The notes under the pieces were generated by a model that saw only the letters and a program-made list of their open reading frames with translations, was not told where the DNA came from and did no database searches. The translations under genes and the position numbers were made by a program. This document shows, one piece after another, positions 1-6,785 of a stretch of 7,183 nucleotides of DNA (positions within the stretch are counted from its first letter, which is position 1; every line of letters starts with the position of its first letter). Source of the DNA: Chitinophagaceae bacterium (lineage in GTDB: Bacteria; Bacteroidota; Bacteroidia; Chitinophagales; Chitinophagaceae); assembly GCA_947472635.1 (NCBI GenBank), contig CANJDY010000146.1, positions 1-7,183 on the forward strand, read 5' to 3'.

Positions 1-1332
1 CAAGTCATCGTAATACACATTCTTTGAACGTAGATGATCATCCACTTTTTTACTAAATGCAAGTATGTCTGAAGGGGGGTTTTCAAATTCAATCAGCCAC
101 TCATGAAAACTTTTTCCCTGCTCTTGAGCGATTACAGGTGCCACAGTAAATTCTGTGATCTGAACATTGGATTCCAATGCAGCAGCCATCAAGGCAGCTT
201 CCACTTCTTCACCAATTACATGCTCTCCAAAGGCGGAAATAAAATGCTTGGTTCTACCAGTAACGACTATTCGATAGGGAGCAGTTGAAACAAACTTAAT
301 GGTATCCCCGATATTGTATCCCCACAAGCCAGCATTATTGTTGACGATCATTGCGTAATTTTCTCCCAGCTTCACATCTTGTAAAGACAACCTTGTAGGG
401 TTGGTACTAAATATTTCAGCTGCAGGCACAAATTCATAAAATATTCCACTATCCGTATTTAACAGCAAGCCAGCTGCATGCTGGGAATCCTGAAAAGCGA
501 AAAAGCCCTCACTTGCCGGAAACAATTCTACACAATCCACTTTTCGACCGATACTTTCAAATAATTTAGCTTTGTAGGGTTCAAAGTTTACCCCTCCCTG
601 AACCATGACACTGAAGTCAGGAAACAGCTCGCCAATTTTTTTTCCACTCTGTTGGTTTAGTCTATCAAAATACATTTGCACCCAAGGTGGAATGCCACTA
701 ATCAATGTCATTCGCTGGTGAAGGGTTTCTTGTACGATTTTATCCAATTTCGCTTCCCATTCCTCAATACAATTCGTTTCATAAGAAGGCATTTGATTGG
801 ATCGCAAATAATTTGGAATGTGGTGGTTGACGATTCCACTTAACCTACCGGTGGGTATTCCACCCACTCTTTCAAGGGTAGGTGAGCCACTCAAAAAAAT
901 GAGTTTGCCATCTGCAAATTTAGTATTGCCCGTTTCTGCCATATAACACAGCAACGCATTACGAGCAGTATTAATATGATTGCTGATAGAATCTTTGCTT
1001 ATAGGAATGTACTTTACTCCGCTGGTGGTACCACTTGTTTTGGCGAAATATAAGGGCTGGCCTTTCCAAAGCACATTGTGCTTGCCTTGTTTTATCTTTT
1101 CAATGTATGGCTTAAAGGCTTCATAATCCCGAATAGGCACCTGGCGTATAAAATCTTGGTAAGTTTTGATATCAGAAAAACCGTGTTCCTTACCAAATTC
1201 AGTCTTGGAGCCGGCTTTCAACAGGTATTCGAAAATGGATTGCTGGTCCTCCAGTGCTGTTTCCATCCCCTTTTTTATCTGCTTATATACATATCCCGCA
1301 AAAGGCTTCGCTAAAAAAGATTTTATTTTCAT
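1..1332 (-). CDS. GH3 auxin-responsive promoter family protein (acyl-adenylate-forming amidosynthetase-like), 3' end cut by window edge
   Basis: From the ATG at 1332 an open frame of 444 codons runs without a stop to base 1. The family is usually about 500 residues, so roughly the last tenth is missing. GH3 proteins belong to the ANL (firefly-luciferase-like) superfamily: they adenylate a carboxylic acid and, in plants, conjugate it to an amino acid. The ATP-binding signature is visible as TSGTTSGVKYIP (residues 99-110). A second core motif is ELFPASEGFF (269-278), and a third is IGD (341-343) followed by VTGRTKHFISAFGEH (357-371), which leads into the small C-terminal domain. There is no signal peptide, so the protein is probably cytoplasmic. 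The N-terminus (MKIKSFLAKPFAGYV) is typical of bacterial members. The gene is divergent from mtaB. A weak CAGGT lies just before the ATG and no better start is seen upstream. The bacterial substrate is unknown; family assignment is secure, activity is not. Confidence 0.93.
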   Translation of the reverse strand, partial: MKIKSFLAKPFAGYVYKQIKKGMETALEDQQSIFEYLLKAGSKTEFGKEHGFSDIKTYQDFIRQVPIRDYEAFKPYIEKIKQGKHNVLWKGQPLYFAKTSGTTSGVKYIPISKDSISNHINTARNALLCYMAETGNTKFADGKLIFLSGSPTLERVGGIPTGRLSGIVNHHIPNYLRSNQMPSYETNCIEEWEAKLDKIVQETLHQRMTLISGIPPWVQMYFDRLNQQSGKKIGELFPDFSVMVQGGVNFEPYKAKLFESIGRKVDCVELFPASEGFFAFQDSQHAAGLLLNTDSGIFYEFVPAAEIFSTNPTRLSLQDVKLGENYAMIVNNNAGLWGYNIGDTIKFVSTAPYRIVVTGRTKHFISAFGEHVIGEEVEAALMAAALESNVQITEFTVAPVIAQEQGKSFHEWLIEFENPPSDILAFSKKVDDHLRSKNVYYDDL

Positions 1333-1507
1333 GACCTGTTTTGGAAAGGAATTTTGGAACCGTTTACAATCAATCAACCAATCTGATAATCAATTAAGGG
1401 TAAAAATAAAGAGTTTTATTTAAATCATTTGCAATTAGTCCTTTTGACTGAATGACAAGTGTTGTATCAAAGTCGCTCAAGACTCCCTAATTATTTTAAA
1501 ACCATCT

Positions 1508-1537
1508 ACTGCAATTGAAAAAAAATTCAATTGCAGT
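1508..1537. repeat. Perfect 12-bp inverted repeat with A6 loop in the divergent gap
   Basis: The left arm ACTGCAATTGAA (1508-1519) and right arm TTCAATTGCAGT (1526-1537) are exact reverse complements around six A residues. The element lies between the divergent GH3 and mtaB genes, and its right arm covers the place where a -33 box for mtaB would be expected. It could be a regulator-binding site, or a hairpin on any transcript crossing the gap. It is not preceded by the end of a gene, so a simple terminator role is less likely. The symmetry is seen directly; the function is inference. Confidence 0.7.
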
Positions 1538-1563
1538 TAATTTTAGAGGGGTGCTTATCTTTG
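1531..1563 (+). promoter_or_regulatory. Putative Bacteroidota sigma-70-type promoter of mtaB
   Basis: TATCTTTG at 1556-1563 matches the Bacteroidota -7 consensus TAnnTTTG exactly. The best upstream partner is TTG at 1531-1533, with a spacer of 22 bp, which is a little long and makes the -33 call weak. The -7 box ends only five bases before the ATG at 1569, so the transcript would start at or next to the start codon. This supports 1569 rather than the in-frame ATG at 1515 as the translation start. Confidence 0.6.
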
Positions 1564-1568
1564 CCGTA

Positions 1569-2861
1569 ATGAGCAAAACCGTTGCCTTACATACCTTGGG
1601 CTGTAAATTGAATTTTTCAGAAACTTCCACCATTGGCCGACTTTTGGAGAATGATGGATTTGTCAAAAAAAACTTTGATGAGGTAGCCGATGTATATGTA
1701 ATTAATACTTGTTCTGTTACAGACAATGCTGATAAAGAATGCAGGATGTTGGTTAGGCGCATCCAACGCAAAGCTCCAGAAGCCATGGTAGTCATTACGG
1801 GTTGTTATGCCCAGCTAAAACCCGAAGAAATTGCTACCATTCCGGGGGTAGACCTTGTGCTGGGTGCTGCAGAAAAATTTAATATTACCGAACACCTCAA
1901 GGCAATTACAAAGGGCGATCCTACAAAAATTTGTAGCTGCGATATTGAAGATGTAAATATTTTTTCCGCAGCGCAGTCTATCAACGACCGAACCAGGGTA
2001 TTTTTGAAAGTACAGGATGGATGCGATTATAATTGCTCTTTTTGTACTATTCCAATGGCAAGGGGTAAAAGCAGGAGTGATGCAATTAAAAACATCGTTG
2101 CCAATGTAAAAACTATTGCAGAACAGGGGGTAAAAGAAATAGTGCTCACAGGAATTAACCTGGGCGATTTTGGTACCGCTACCCTACTGCAGCCTAACCA
2201 ATTGGAACTCGAAGTAAAAAACAATCCTGAAAACTTTTATCAATTGATACAGGAGCTTGAAAAGACAGCCGGCCCAGAGCGGTACCGGATATCTTCTATT
2301 GAACCAAATCTTCTGTCCAATGAAATAATTGAATTTGTTAGTACCAGCAATAAATTCATGCCCCATTTTCATATCCCGTTGCAAAGTGGAAGCAATAAAA
2401 TACTGGGGCTGATGAGAAGAAGGTATAAACGTGAATTGTACACCGAAAAAGTAACCCTTATAAAAAAGCTCATTCCACACTGCTGTATTGGGGTAGATGT
2501 GATTGTGGGTTTTCCGGGAGAAACCGATGCGCATTTCAAAGAAACCTTCGACTATTTACAGGACCTAGACATCGCTTATCTCCATGTTTTTACCTACTCC
2601 GAAAGAGCCAATACGCTAGCCAACGATATGAAACCCATTGTCCCCATATCAATCCGGAATGAACGTAACAAATTGCTTCGGAATCTAAGTTATCAAAAAA
2701 TGCAATATTTTACCAACCAGCACGTTGGTAATACAAGAGATGTATTATTTGAAATACACAATAAAAATGGAATGATGGAAGGCTATACAGATAATTACAT
2801 TAAAATAACCACCCCTTTCAAAAAGGAATGGGAAAATAATATTGTACCATGGAAAATATAA
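1569..2861 (+). CDS. mtaB: tRNA (N6-L-threonylcarbamoyladenosine(37)-C2)-methylthiotransferase MtaB
   Basis: This 430-residue radical-SAM enzyme converts t6A to ms2t6A at position 37 of ANN-decoding tRNAs in the cytoplasm, using two 4Fe-4S clusters. The N-terminal methylthiotransferase domain carries C12 (in TLGCKLN), C48 (in NTCSVTDNADKECR) and C79 (in ITGCYAQ) for the auxiliary cluster. The radical-SAM motif CDYNCSFC gives C152, C156 and C159, followed by IPMARGKSRS. The HIPLQSGS (268-275) and VIVGFPGETD (311-320) motifs fit the core barrel. A short TRAM-like tail (about 380-430) would bind tRNA. The length is normal, and TLGCKxN at the N-terminus points to MtaB rather than MiaB or RimO. 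An in-frame ATG at 1515 would add 18 residues, but it lies inside the inverted repeat and upstream of the likely promoter, so 1569 is preferred. The gene overlaps the next one by 13 bp. Confidence 0.95.
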   Translation: MSKTVALHTLGCKLNFSETSTIGRLLENDGFVKKNFDEVADVYVINTCSVTDNADKECRMLVRRIQRKAPEAMVVITGCYAQLKPEEIATIPGVDLVLGAAEKFNITEHLKAITKGDPTKICSCDIEDVNIFSAAQSINDRTRVFLKVQDGCDYNCSFCTIPMARGKSRSDAIKNIVANVKTIAEQGVKEIVLTGINLGDFGTATLLQPNQLELEVKNNPENFYQLIQELEKTAGPERYRISSIEPNLLSNEIIEFVSTSNKFMPHFHIPLQSGSNKILGLMRRRYKRELYTEKVTLIKKLIPHCCIGVDVIVGFPGETDAHFKETFDYLQDLDIAYLHVFTYSERANTLANDMKPIVPISIRNERNKLLRNLSYQKMQYFTNQHVGNTRDVLFEIHNKNGMMEGYTDNYIKITTPFKKEWENNIVPWKI

Positions 2862-3163
2862 ATGACGAATCATTCAGTAAATACCAGGTTACTATTCATT
2901 TCGACATGGATGAGCATTTCATGAGTTTAGTGCCAGCCCATCGTGTATTGATCAATGACCTGATTGACAAGGGGACCATTGATTATTATTCTGTAAGCAT
3001 GGAAACCCAGCGTTGCTGGATGGTTATGAATGCCAGCGATAAAAAAGAGGTGGAAAATTATCTACTACAAACCCCCCTATACAAATATTGGACCGTAGAG
3101 ATTGACGAACTGTTTGTCTACGATGCACAATCCTACCGACTGCCTGCACTGCAGTTAAACTAA
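2849..3163 (+). CDS. Small muconolactone delta-isomerase-like (dimeric alpha/beta-barrel) protein
   Basis: This is a 104-residue protein without signal peptide or membrane segment. The pattern YQVTIHFDMDEHFMSLVPAH (12-31), then LINDLIDKGTIDYYSVS (34-50), CWMVMNASDKKEVENYL (56-72), and a closing PLYKYWTVEIDEL (76-88) resembles the muconolactone isomerase/YciI-like ferredoxin fold, which usually forms dimers or larger assemblies. Genuine muconolactone isomerases act in aromatic (beta-ketoadipate) catabolism, but no such genes are nearby, so the enzymatic role is open. The ATG lies inside the last codons of mtaB in another frame (13-bp overlap), which suggests co-transcription and translational coupling. 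A later start at Met20 (2906) would cut the first beta strand and is less likely. Family is fairly sure, function unknown. Confidence 0.85.
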   Translation: MENINDESFSKYQVTIHFDMDEHFMSLVPAHRVLINDLIDKGTIDYYSVSMETQRCWMVMNASDKKEVENYLLQTPLYKYWTVEIDELFVYDAQSYRLPALQLN

Positions 3164-3392
3164 GCCTTTGTAGACTTCTTGACTCAAGCACCCTCTTCCA
3201 TTTCGCTACCTGTAAAGGAGCATCCCTATCCGCTCGCATCTATACAATATTGGAAAATTCAGGACCTCTATTACTAATCACGCAGCAATACATTTCACAA
3301 ATAGTATAAATAGAAGTACCTTCCTTTTATGGAAACGGCCATGCCTCTTTCATAAAACAGATAAATTTATTTATTAATTGCTAACATTTTAT
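3164..3392. other. Intergenic stretch without recognisable gene
   Basis: This 229-bp gap separates the mtaB pair from the transporter gene. No convincing coding frame, RNA gene or strong terminator hairpin is seen. TACCTTCC at 3317-3324 is a poor match (two mismatches) to the TAnnTTTG -7 box. The last 40 bases are very AT-rich, as is common just before Bacteroidota start codons. The transporter probably has its own promoter here, but it cannot be pinned down. Confidence 0.5.
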
Positions 3393-4655
3393 ATGAAACG
3401 AAATTATTATGTAGTAGGATTGATTATGCTCACCTTTTTTGTGATCTCTTTTTTAACCAATGTAATTGGTCCATTAATGCCGGACATGATTAAAGGTTTT
3501 AGCCTAAGTCTTACCCTCGTTTCCTTTTTGCCTTTTGCCTTTTTTATTGCATACGGCATTATGTCGATTCCTACCGGAATGCTGTTGGAAAGATATAAAG
3601 AAAAAAAAATAATGCTGGCTGCATTTGTAGTTGCCTTTCTGGGCTCATTGATGCTGGCAGTTTTCCCTAATTATCTGTCGGCCGTGCTTTCCTTATTCTT
3701 TATTGGCTGCGGAATGGCGATGCTGCAAGTAGTCATCAATCCTCTATTACGCACTGCTGGTGGGGAAGAAAATTATGCATTTTATTCAGTGTTGGCACAG
3801 CTCGTGTTTGGCCTTGCTTCTTTTGTAAGTCCATTGGTATACTCTGCGCTTGTACTTAGACTGCAACAAGTGGGTCAATCAACCGGATTGATAGATGCCA
3901 TTTCAAAATTGGTTCCTGCAAAGCTACCTTGGATATCACTCTACATTTTGTTTGTATTGATTTGCATCATCATGTTTATTATTATCCTTGTCTCCCGATT
4001 TCCCAAAGTAGAATTGAGTACCGATGAAAAACCGGGCATGCTGGAAACCCATATTCAATTATTCAAAAAGCGGACGGTCGTGTTATTTTTCATAGCCATG
4101 ATTTGTTATGTAGGCACGGAACAAGGAATTGCCAACTGGGTTTCACAATTTCTATACACCTACCATGGCCAGGATCCACAAAAAATTGGTGCAGAAACAG
4201 TTGCCTATTTTTGGGGGCTGATGACGGCGGGAGGATTATTGGGTTTATTATTATTAAAACTGATGGATAGCAGAATAGTGTTGATTCTATTCACCTTTTT
4301 GGCAATGGTATGCCTTGCAGCGGGACTATTTGGGTCTACCGCTACTGCATTGATTGCATTTCCAATGGTAGGTTTTTTTGCTTCCGTAATTTATCCTATT
4401 ATTTTTTCCCTAGCGCTCAATTCGGTAGATGAACACCATGGCTCTTTTGCAGGAATTATCGTAACAGGAATCATTGGTGGGGCCATTCTGCCGTTGGTAG
4501 TGGGTTGGCTAGGCGATCATTTTGGACTTCGTGTAGGAATGTGTATTTTGTTTGCAACACTGGGCTATGTGTTGAGTATTGGATTTTGGGCCAAACCAAC
4601 AGTCACCAATAAAACCATACGGCTTTTTAGAAAAAAAACAAGCAAGCTAGCATAG
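3393..4655 (+). CDS. FucP-type sugar MFS transporter (sugar:cation symporter family)
   Basis: This 420-residue inner-membrane protein has about 12 hydrophobic helices, with a break near residues 200-228 (charged loop) between the two six-helix halves. It resembles the FucP branch of the major facilitator superfamily. Matching signatures are PTGMLLERYKEKK (60-72), GCGMAMLQVVINP (105-117), CYVGTEQGIANWVSQFLYTYHG (238-259), and YPIIFSLALNSV (334-345) followed by TGIIGGAILPLVVGWLGD (358-375). FucP-family carriers import monosaccharides with protons. By visual alignment the positions of E. coli FucP Asp46 and Glu135 are Gly26 and Gln112 here, so substrate or coupling may differ. The start is the ATG at 3393; an in-frame TTG at 3378 would only add five residues. 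There is no Shine-Dalgarno site, which is usual in this phylum. The gene faces a sulfatase cluster transcribed toward it, which fits uptake of a desulfated sugar, but this is inference. Confidence 0.85.
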   Translation: MKRNYYVVGLIMLTFFVISFLTNVIGPLMPDMIKGFSLSLTLVSFLPFAFFIAYGIMSIPTGMLLERYKEKKIMLAAFVVAFLGSLMLAVFPNYLSAVLSLFFIGCGMAMLQVVINPLLRTAGGEENYAFYSVLAQLVFGLASFVSPLVYSALVLRLQQVGQSTGLIDAISKLVPAKLPWISLYILFVLICIIMFIIILVSRFPKVELSTDEKPGMLETHIQLFKKRTVVLFFIAMICYVGTEQGIANWVSQFLYTYHGQDPQKIGAETVAYFWGLMTAGGLLGLLLLKLMDSRIVLILFTFLAMVCLAAGLFGSTATALIAFPMVGFFASVIYPIIFSLALNSVDEHHGSFAGIIVTGIIGGAILPLVVGWLGDHFGLRVGMCILFATLGYVLSIGFWAKPTVTNKTIRLFRKKTSKLA

Positions 4656-4687
4656 CTACCGGAGATGATCTGTTTTTTTGGAATGCA

Positions 4688-4924
4688 TTAGAGGCTACCA
4701 CTTCCCCAACCCTTTCGATAATCTCTTTTTACAAATTGATTGGCAGGTTCATAATTGGTTACCCGCATATTTTCTCCATACCACTTCAGTGCCCGGTATC
4801 GTCCACTAAATTTATAACCAGCGGCATTGCAATAAACGGGATTGTTTTTCTGAATTTTTTCTAGAATAGTGAAACTACGCAATAACAAATTTCCCAATAA
4901 CACGGATTCGGTATGTGCCCCTTC
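4688..4924 (-). pseudogene. 3' remnant of a Gfo/Idh/MocA-family oxidoreductase gene
   Basis: Reading leftward from 4924, 78 codons are open to the stop at 4688-4690. An in-frame stop (TAA, 4927-4925) immediately precedes them. The peptide begins EGAHTESVLLGNLLLRSF and ends with WYGENMRVTNYEPANQF and VKRDYRKGW. This resembles the extreme C-terminus of secreted or cytoplasmic Gfo/Idh/MocA oxidoreductases of Bacteroidota and Planctomycetes (LLGN...R, then W-x-x-x-x-M-x-V/I-T-N-x-x-x-A-N-x-x-V-x-R-x-Y-R-x-G-W). The NAD-binding Rossmann half and most of the substrate domain are absent: the sequence between 4925 and the sulfatase stop does not continue the family in this frame. A GTG at 4903 could start a 71-residue protein, but a functional product is doubtful. 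The family call comes from remembered C-terminal patterns; a small independent protein is the alternative. Confidence 0.6.
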
Positions 4925-5071
4925 TTATCCTACAAGAAGCGAGTTATATAATAATAATTCAGCATGGCAGTATGGTTTAATTACAATATGCCTTATGGTT
5001 TACTTAGGTTTTTTCAAAACCTGATTTCCTACCCAGTTATAGTGGTATCGAAATTTCACCAATTAAATTAA
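4925..5071. other. Gap between oxidoreductase remnant and sulfatase, with small repeats
   Basis: No coding sequence is recognised here. The stretch contains the direct repeat TATGGTTTA (4971-4979 and 4994-5002) and a perfect 7-bp hairpin, AGGTTTT-TTC-AAAACCT (5006-5022). The hairpin sits about 50 bases downstream of the sulfatase stop. It could weakly terminate that transcript, but it is AT-rich and no T-run follows it on the minus strand. A further small hairpin, CTTCTT/AAGAAG (4921-4926 and 4934-4939), lies at the break point of the remnant. Confidence 0.4.
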
Positions 5072-6688
5072 TTATTTATTCCAGTTTTCCTCAATGATTT
5101 TTTTAATATCCGGATACTTTTCGTCCGTATCATTCAAGTCTTGCCTTTGCTTGGCAAGTTCTTTTTTCATAGCAGCTATTATTTTTTGATAATGAACATC
5201 ATTATACCGATTAATTAATTCACCAGGATCCCGCTTTATATCATAAAACTCCCATGCAGGCGGGGTTGTACGGATTATCGCAGAAGAATCTTTCCAGTAA
5301 ATGGATTTGGTTCCATCCATATCACGGTCATAGTGTTTGCCGTAAAAAAAAATCAATTTATAGTTCTTCGTTCGGAGTCCAAAATGAGCTGGTACATTCA
5401 AGTGTTCCAAATGCATCCAGTATCTGTAGTAGGTACCAGTACGCCAATTTTTGGGTGTTTTACCTTTAATTTCTTGCAAAAAACTCCTGCCCTGCATATA
5501 CTCGGGAACTTTCCCTCCAGCAAGCTCAATAATAGTAGGAGCGAAATCTGTATTATTAATGAGTAGGTCCGATTTCTTGTTGGCCCGATTAGATCTTGGA
5601 TCATACAAAATAAATGGCATACGCATAGATTCATCGTACATCCAGCGTTTATCAACAAAATCATGGGCTCCAAGCATCATACCCTGGTCACTCGTATAAA
5701 TGATGATCGTATTTTCCCACAAACCTGATTCTTTCAAGAAGGAGAAAAGTCGATTCAAGTTATCATCAATCGCCTTTACACATTTCAGATATTTAGTAAG
5801 ATAAAACTGATAAGCCAGATGGGTTTGAACATCTTTGGGCAATGTGGTATCAACCTTATATTCATCGACTAAATTTCCATAAATATTTCTAGAAGAAACG
5901 GATGATCCAATGCAATTAATCAGACTGTCATTTCGGCCCCGGGTCGCTTCAGAACCCCACCCTTGTCTGGAATATAGACTCGAGGGCTCTGGTATATCAG
6001 TATTTTTAAGATAATCACGATACCTTTCGGGATAAGAGAATGGTTCATGAGGAGCTTTAAAATGATTCATAAGGAAAAACGGTTTCGTCTTATCACGATT
6101 CTTTATCCATTCAATAGAAAGATCGGTGATTACATCGGTACAATATCCATCATACTTTTTAGTGTTTTCAGGCCAGGCCTTCGCTGCTTTTGAAATGAGC
6201 ACCGGATTGAAATATTGCCCCTGTCCAGGAAGAACATTGTAATAATCAAAATTTGGTTCTGTTTCAAGATGCCATTTCCCAATCATTGCTGTTTCATACC
6301 CCTGCTTCCTTATTTCAATCGGCAAATAATGTTTTTTAGTTTCAAGAAGATTGTGTTTCGACTGGTCAAGTTGATCCTCGAGATCTAAGATTCCAGTGGT
6401 ATGAGAATATTGTCCGGTAAGAATGCATGCTCGACTGGGTGTGCAGATGGAATTGGTTACAAAGCAATTAGTAAACAAGATCCCTTCATGTGCTAGCTGA
6501 TCCAATATTGGGGTAGGATTGAGTCTAGCAAGATGACTTTCATATGCGCCAATGGCCTGAGCCGCATGGTCATCGGACATAATAAATATTATATTTGGCT
6601 TTTGTGAAATGGCTGGGATAGCAGAAATGGCTAATAACCCTATCAAGCCCATTATCCAATAAAATGATTTAGTTAACCAGGTAATCAT
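5072..6688 (-). CDS. Secreted type I (formylglycine-dependent) sulfatase
   Basis: This 538-residue enzyme of the alkaline-phosphatase-like sulfatase fold hydrolyses sulfate esters. Residues 1-28 look like a Sec signal peptide (hydrophobic 10-24, cleavage near AIPAIS-QKP). No lipobox Cys is present, so a periplasmic or exported location is expected. The sulfatase signature is CTPSRACILTG (82-92): Cys82 would be oxidised to formylglycine and Arg86 stabilises it. Calcium ligands are probably Asp39 and Asp40 (SDDH) plus Asp334 and Gln335 (SDQG). Other likely active-site residues are Lys138 and His140 (GKWH), His214 (KAPHEP) and Lys347. The C-terminal subdomain holds the usual EFYDIKRDPGELINRYND (480-497). 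Length is typical. AAGGAA lies 14 bases before the ATG, rather far for a ribosome site. The gene follows another sulfatase after 97 bp, so they may be co-transcribed. N-acetylglucosamine-6-sulfatase-like families are a possible match, but the substrate is not determined. Confidence 0.95.
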   Translation of the reverse strand: MITWLTKSFYWIMGLIGLLAISAIPAISQKPNIIFIMSDDHAAQAIGAYESHLARLNPTPILDQLAHEGILFTNCFVTNSICTPSRACILTGQYSHTTGILDLEDQLDQSKHNLLETKKHYLPIEIRKQGYETAMIGKWHLETEPNFDYYNVLPGQGQYFNPVLISKAAKAWPENTKKYDGYCTDVITDLSIEWIKNRDKTKPFFLMNHFKAPHEPFSYPERYRDYLKNTDIPEPSSLYSRQGWGSEATRGRNDSLINCIGSSVSSRNIYGNLVDEYKVDTTLPKDVQTHLAYQFYLTKYLKCVKAIDDNLNRLFSFLKESGLWENTIIIYTSDQGMMLGAHDFVDKRWMYDESMRMPFILYDPRSNRANKKSDLLINNTDFAPTIIELAGGKVPEYMQGRSFLQEIKGKTPKNWRTGTYYRYWMHLEHLNVPAHFGLRTKNYKLIFFYGKHYDRDMDGTKSIYWKDSSAIIRTTPPAWEFYDIKRDPGELINRYNDVHYQKIIAAMKKELAKQRQDLNDTDEKYPDIKKIIEENWNK

Positions 6689-6785
6689 CTTTGGTAATAT
6701 AATTCCTTCATTGTAAAGAATAGTAGCGTTTTTAGCAAAAAAAAATCTATCTAAACTGATAAATAAAAATAAGAATGCTCAATTT
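6689..6785. other. Spacer between the two sulfatase genes
   Basis: This is a 97-bp AT-rich spacer. It includes an A9 run on the plus strand (6740-6748, approximate) that would be a T run on the coding strand. No stable GC-rich stem precedes that run and no clean TAnnTTTG box is seen on the minus strand, so neither a terminator nor a separate promoter is supported. Read-through from the upstream sulfatase is the simplest reading. Confidence 0.4.

Noticed and set aside
1401..1408. Possible minus-strand -7 box (TATTTTTA) for the GH3 gene
   Set aside because: It has one mismatch to TAnnTTTG in a very AT-rich stretch and only a poorly spaced TTG partner, so it is not distinguishable from background.
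1515..1568. In-frame upstream ATG that would add 18 residues to MtaB
   Set aside because: It lies within the inverted repeat, precedes the likely promoter box, and the extra residues are not needed: the family's N-terminus (TLGCKLN) sits at the usual distance from Met at 1569.
3024..3239. 71-residue minus-strand frame overlapping the muconolactone-isomerase-like gene
   Set aside because: It is mostly antisense to a supported gene, Arg/Ser-rich without motif, and has no sensible upstream signals.
3598..3612. A9 run inside the transporter gene as a programmed slippage site
   Set aside because: The reading frame is intact through the run (Lys-Glu-Lys-Lys-Ile) and the downstream protein is full length; A-rich runs are common in such AT-rich genes.
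4645..4678. AGCTA-GCA-TAGCT mini-hairpin followed by a T7 run, as terminator of the transporter gene
   Set aside because: The stem is only 5 bp, overlaps the stop codon, and is 14 bases away from the T run, so it does not form a standard intrinsic terminator.
5398..5699. Several 70-90-residue open frames overlapping the sulfatase on both strands
   Set aside because: They lie wholly inside a well-supported sulfatase gene and have no recognisable motif; they are shadow frames.
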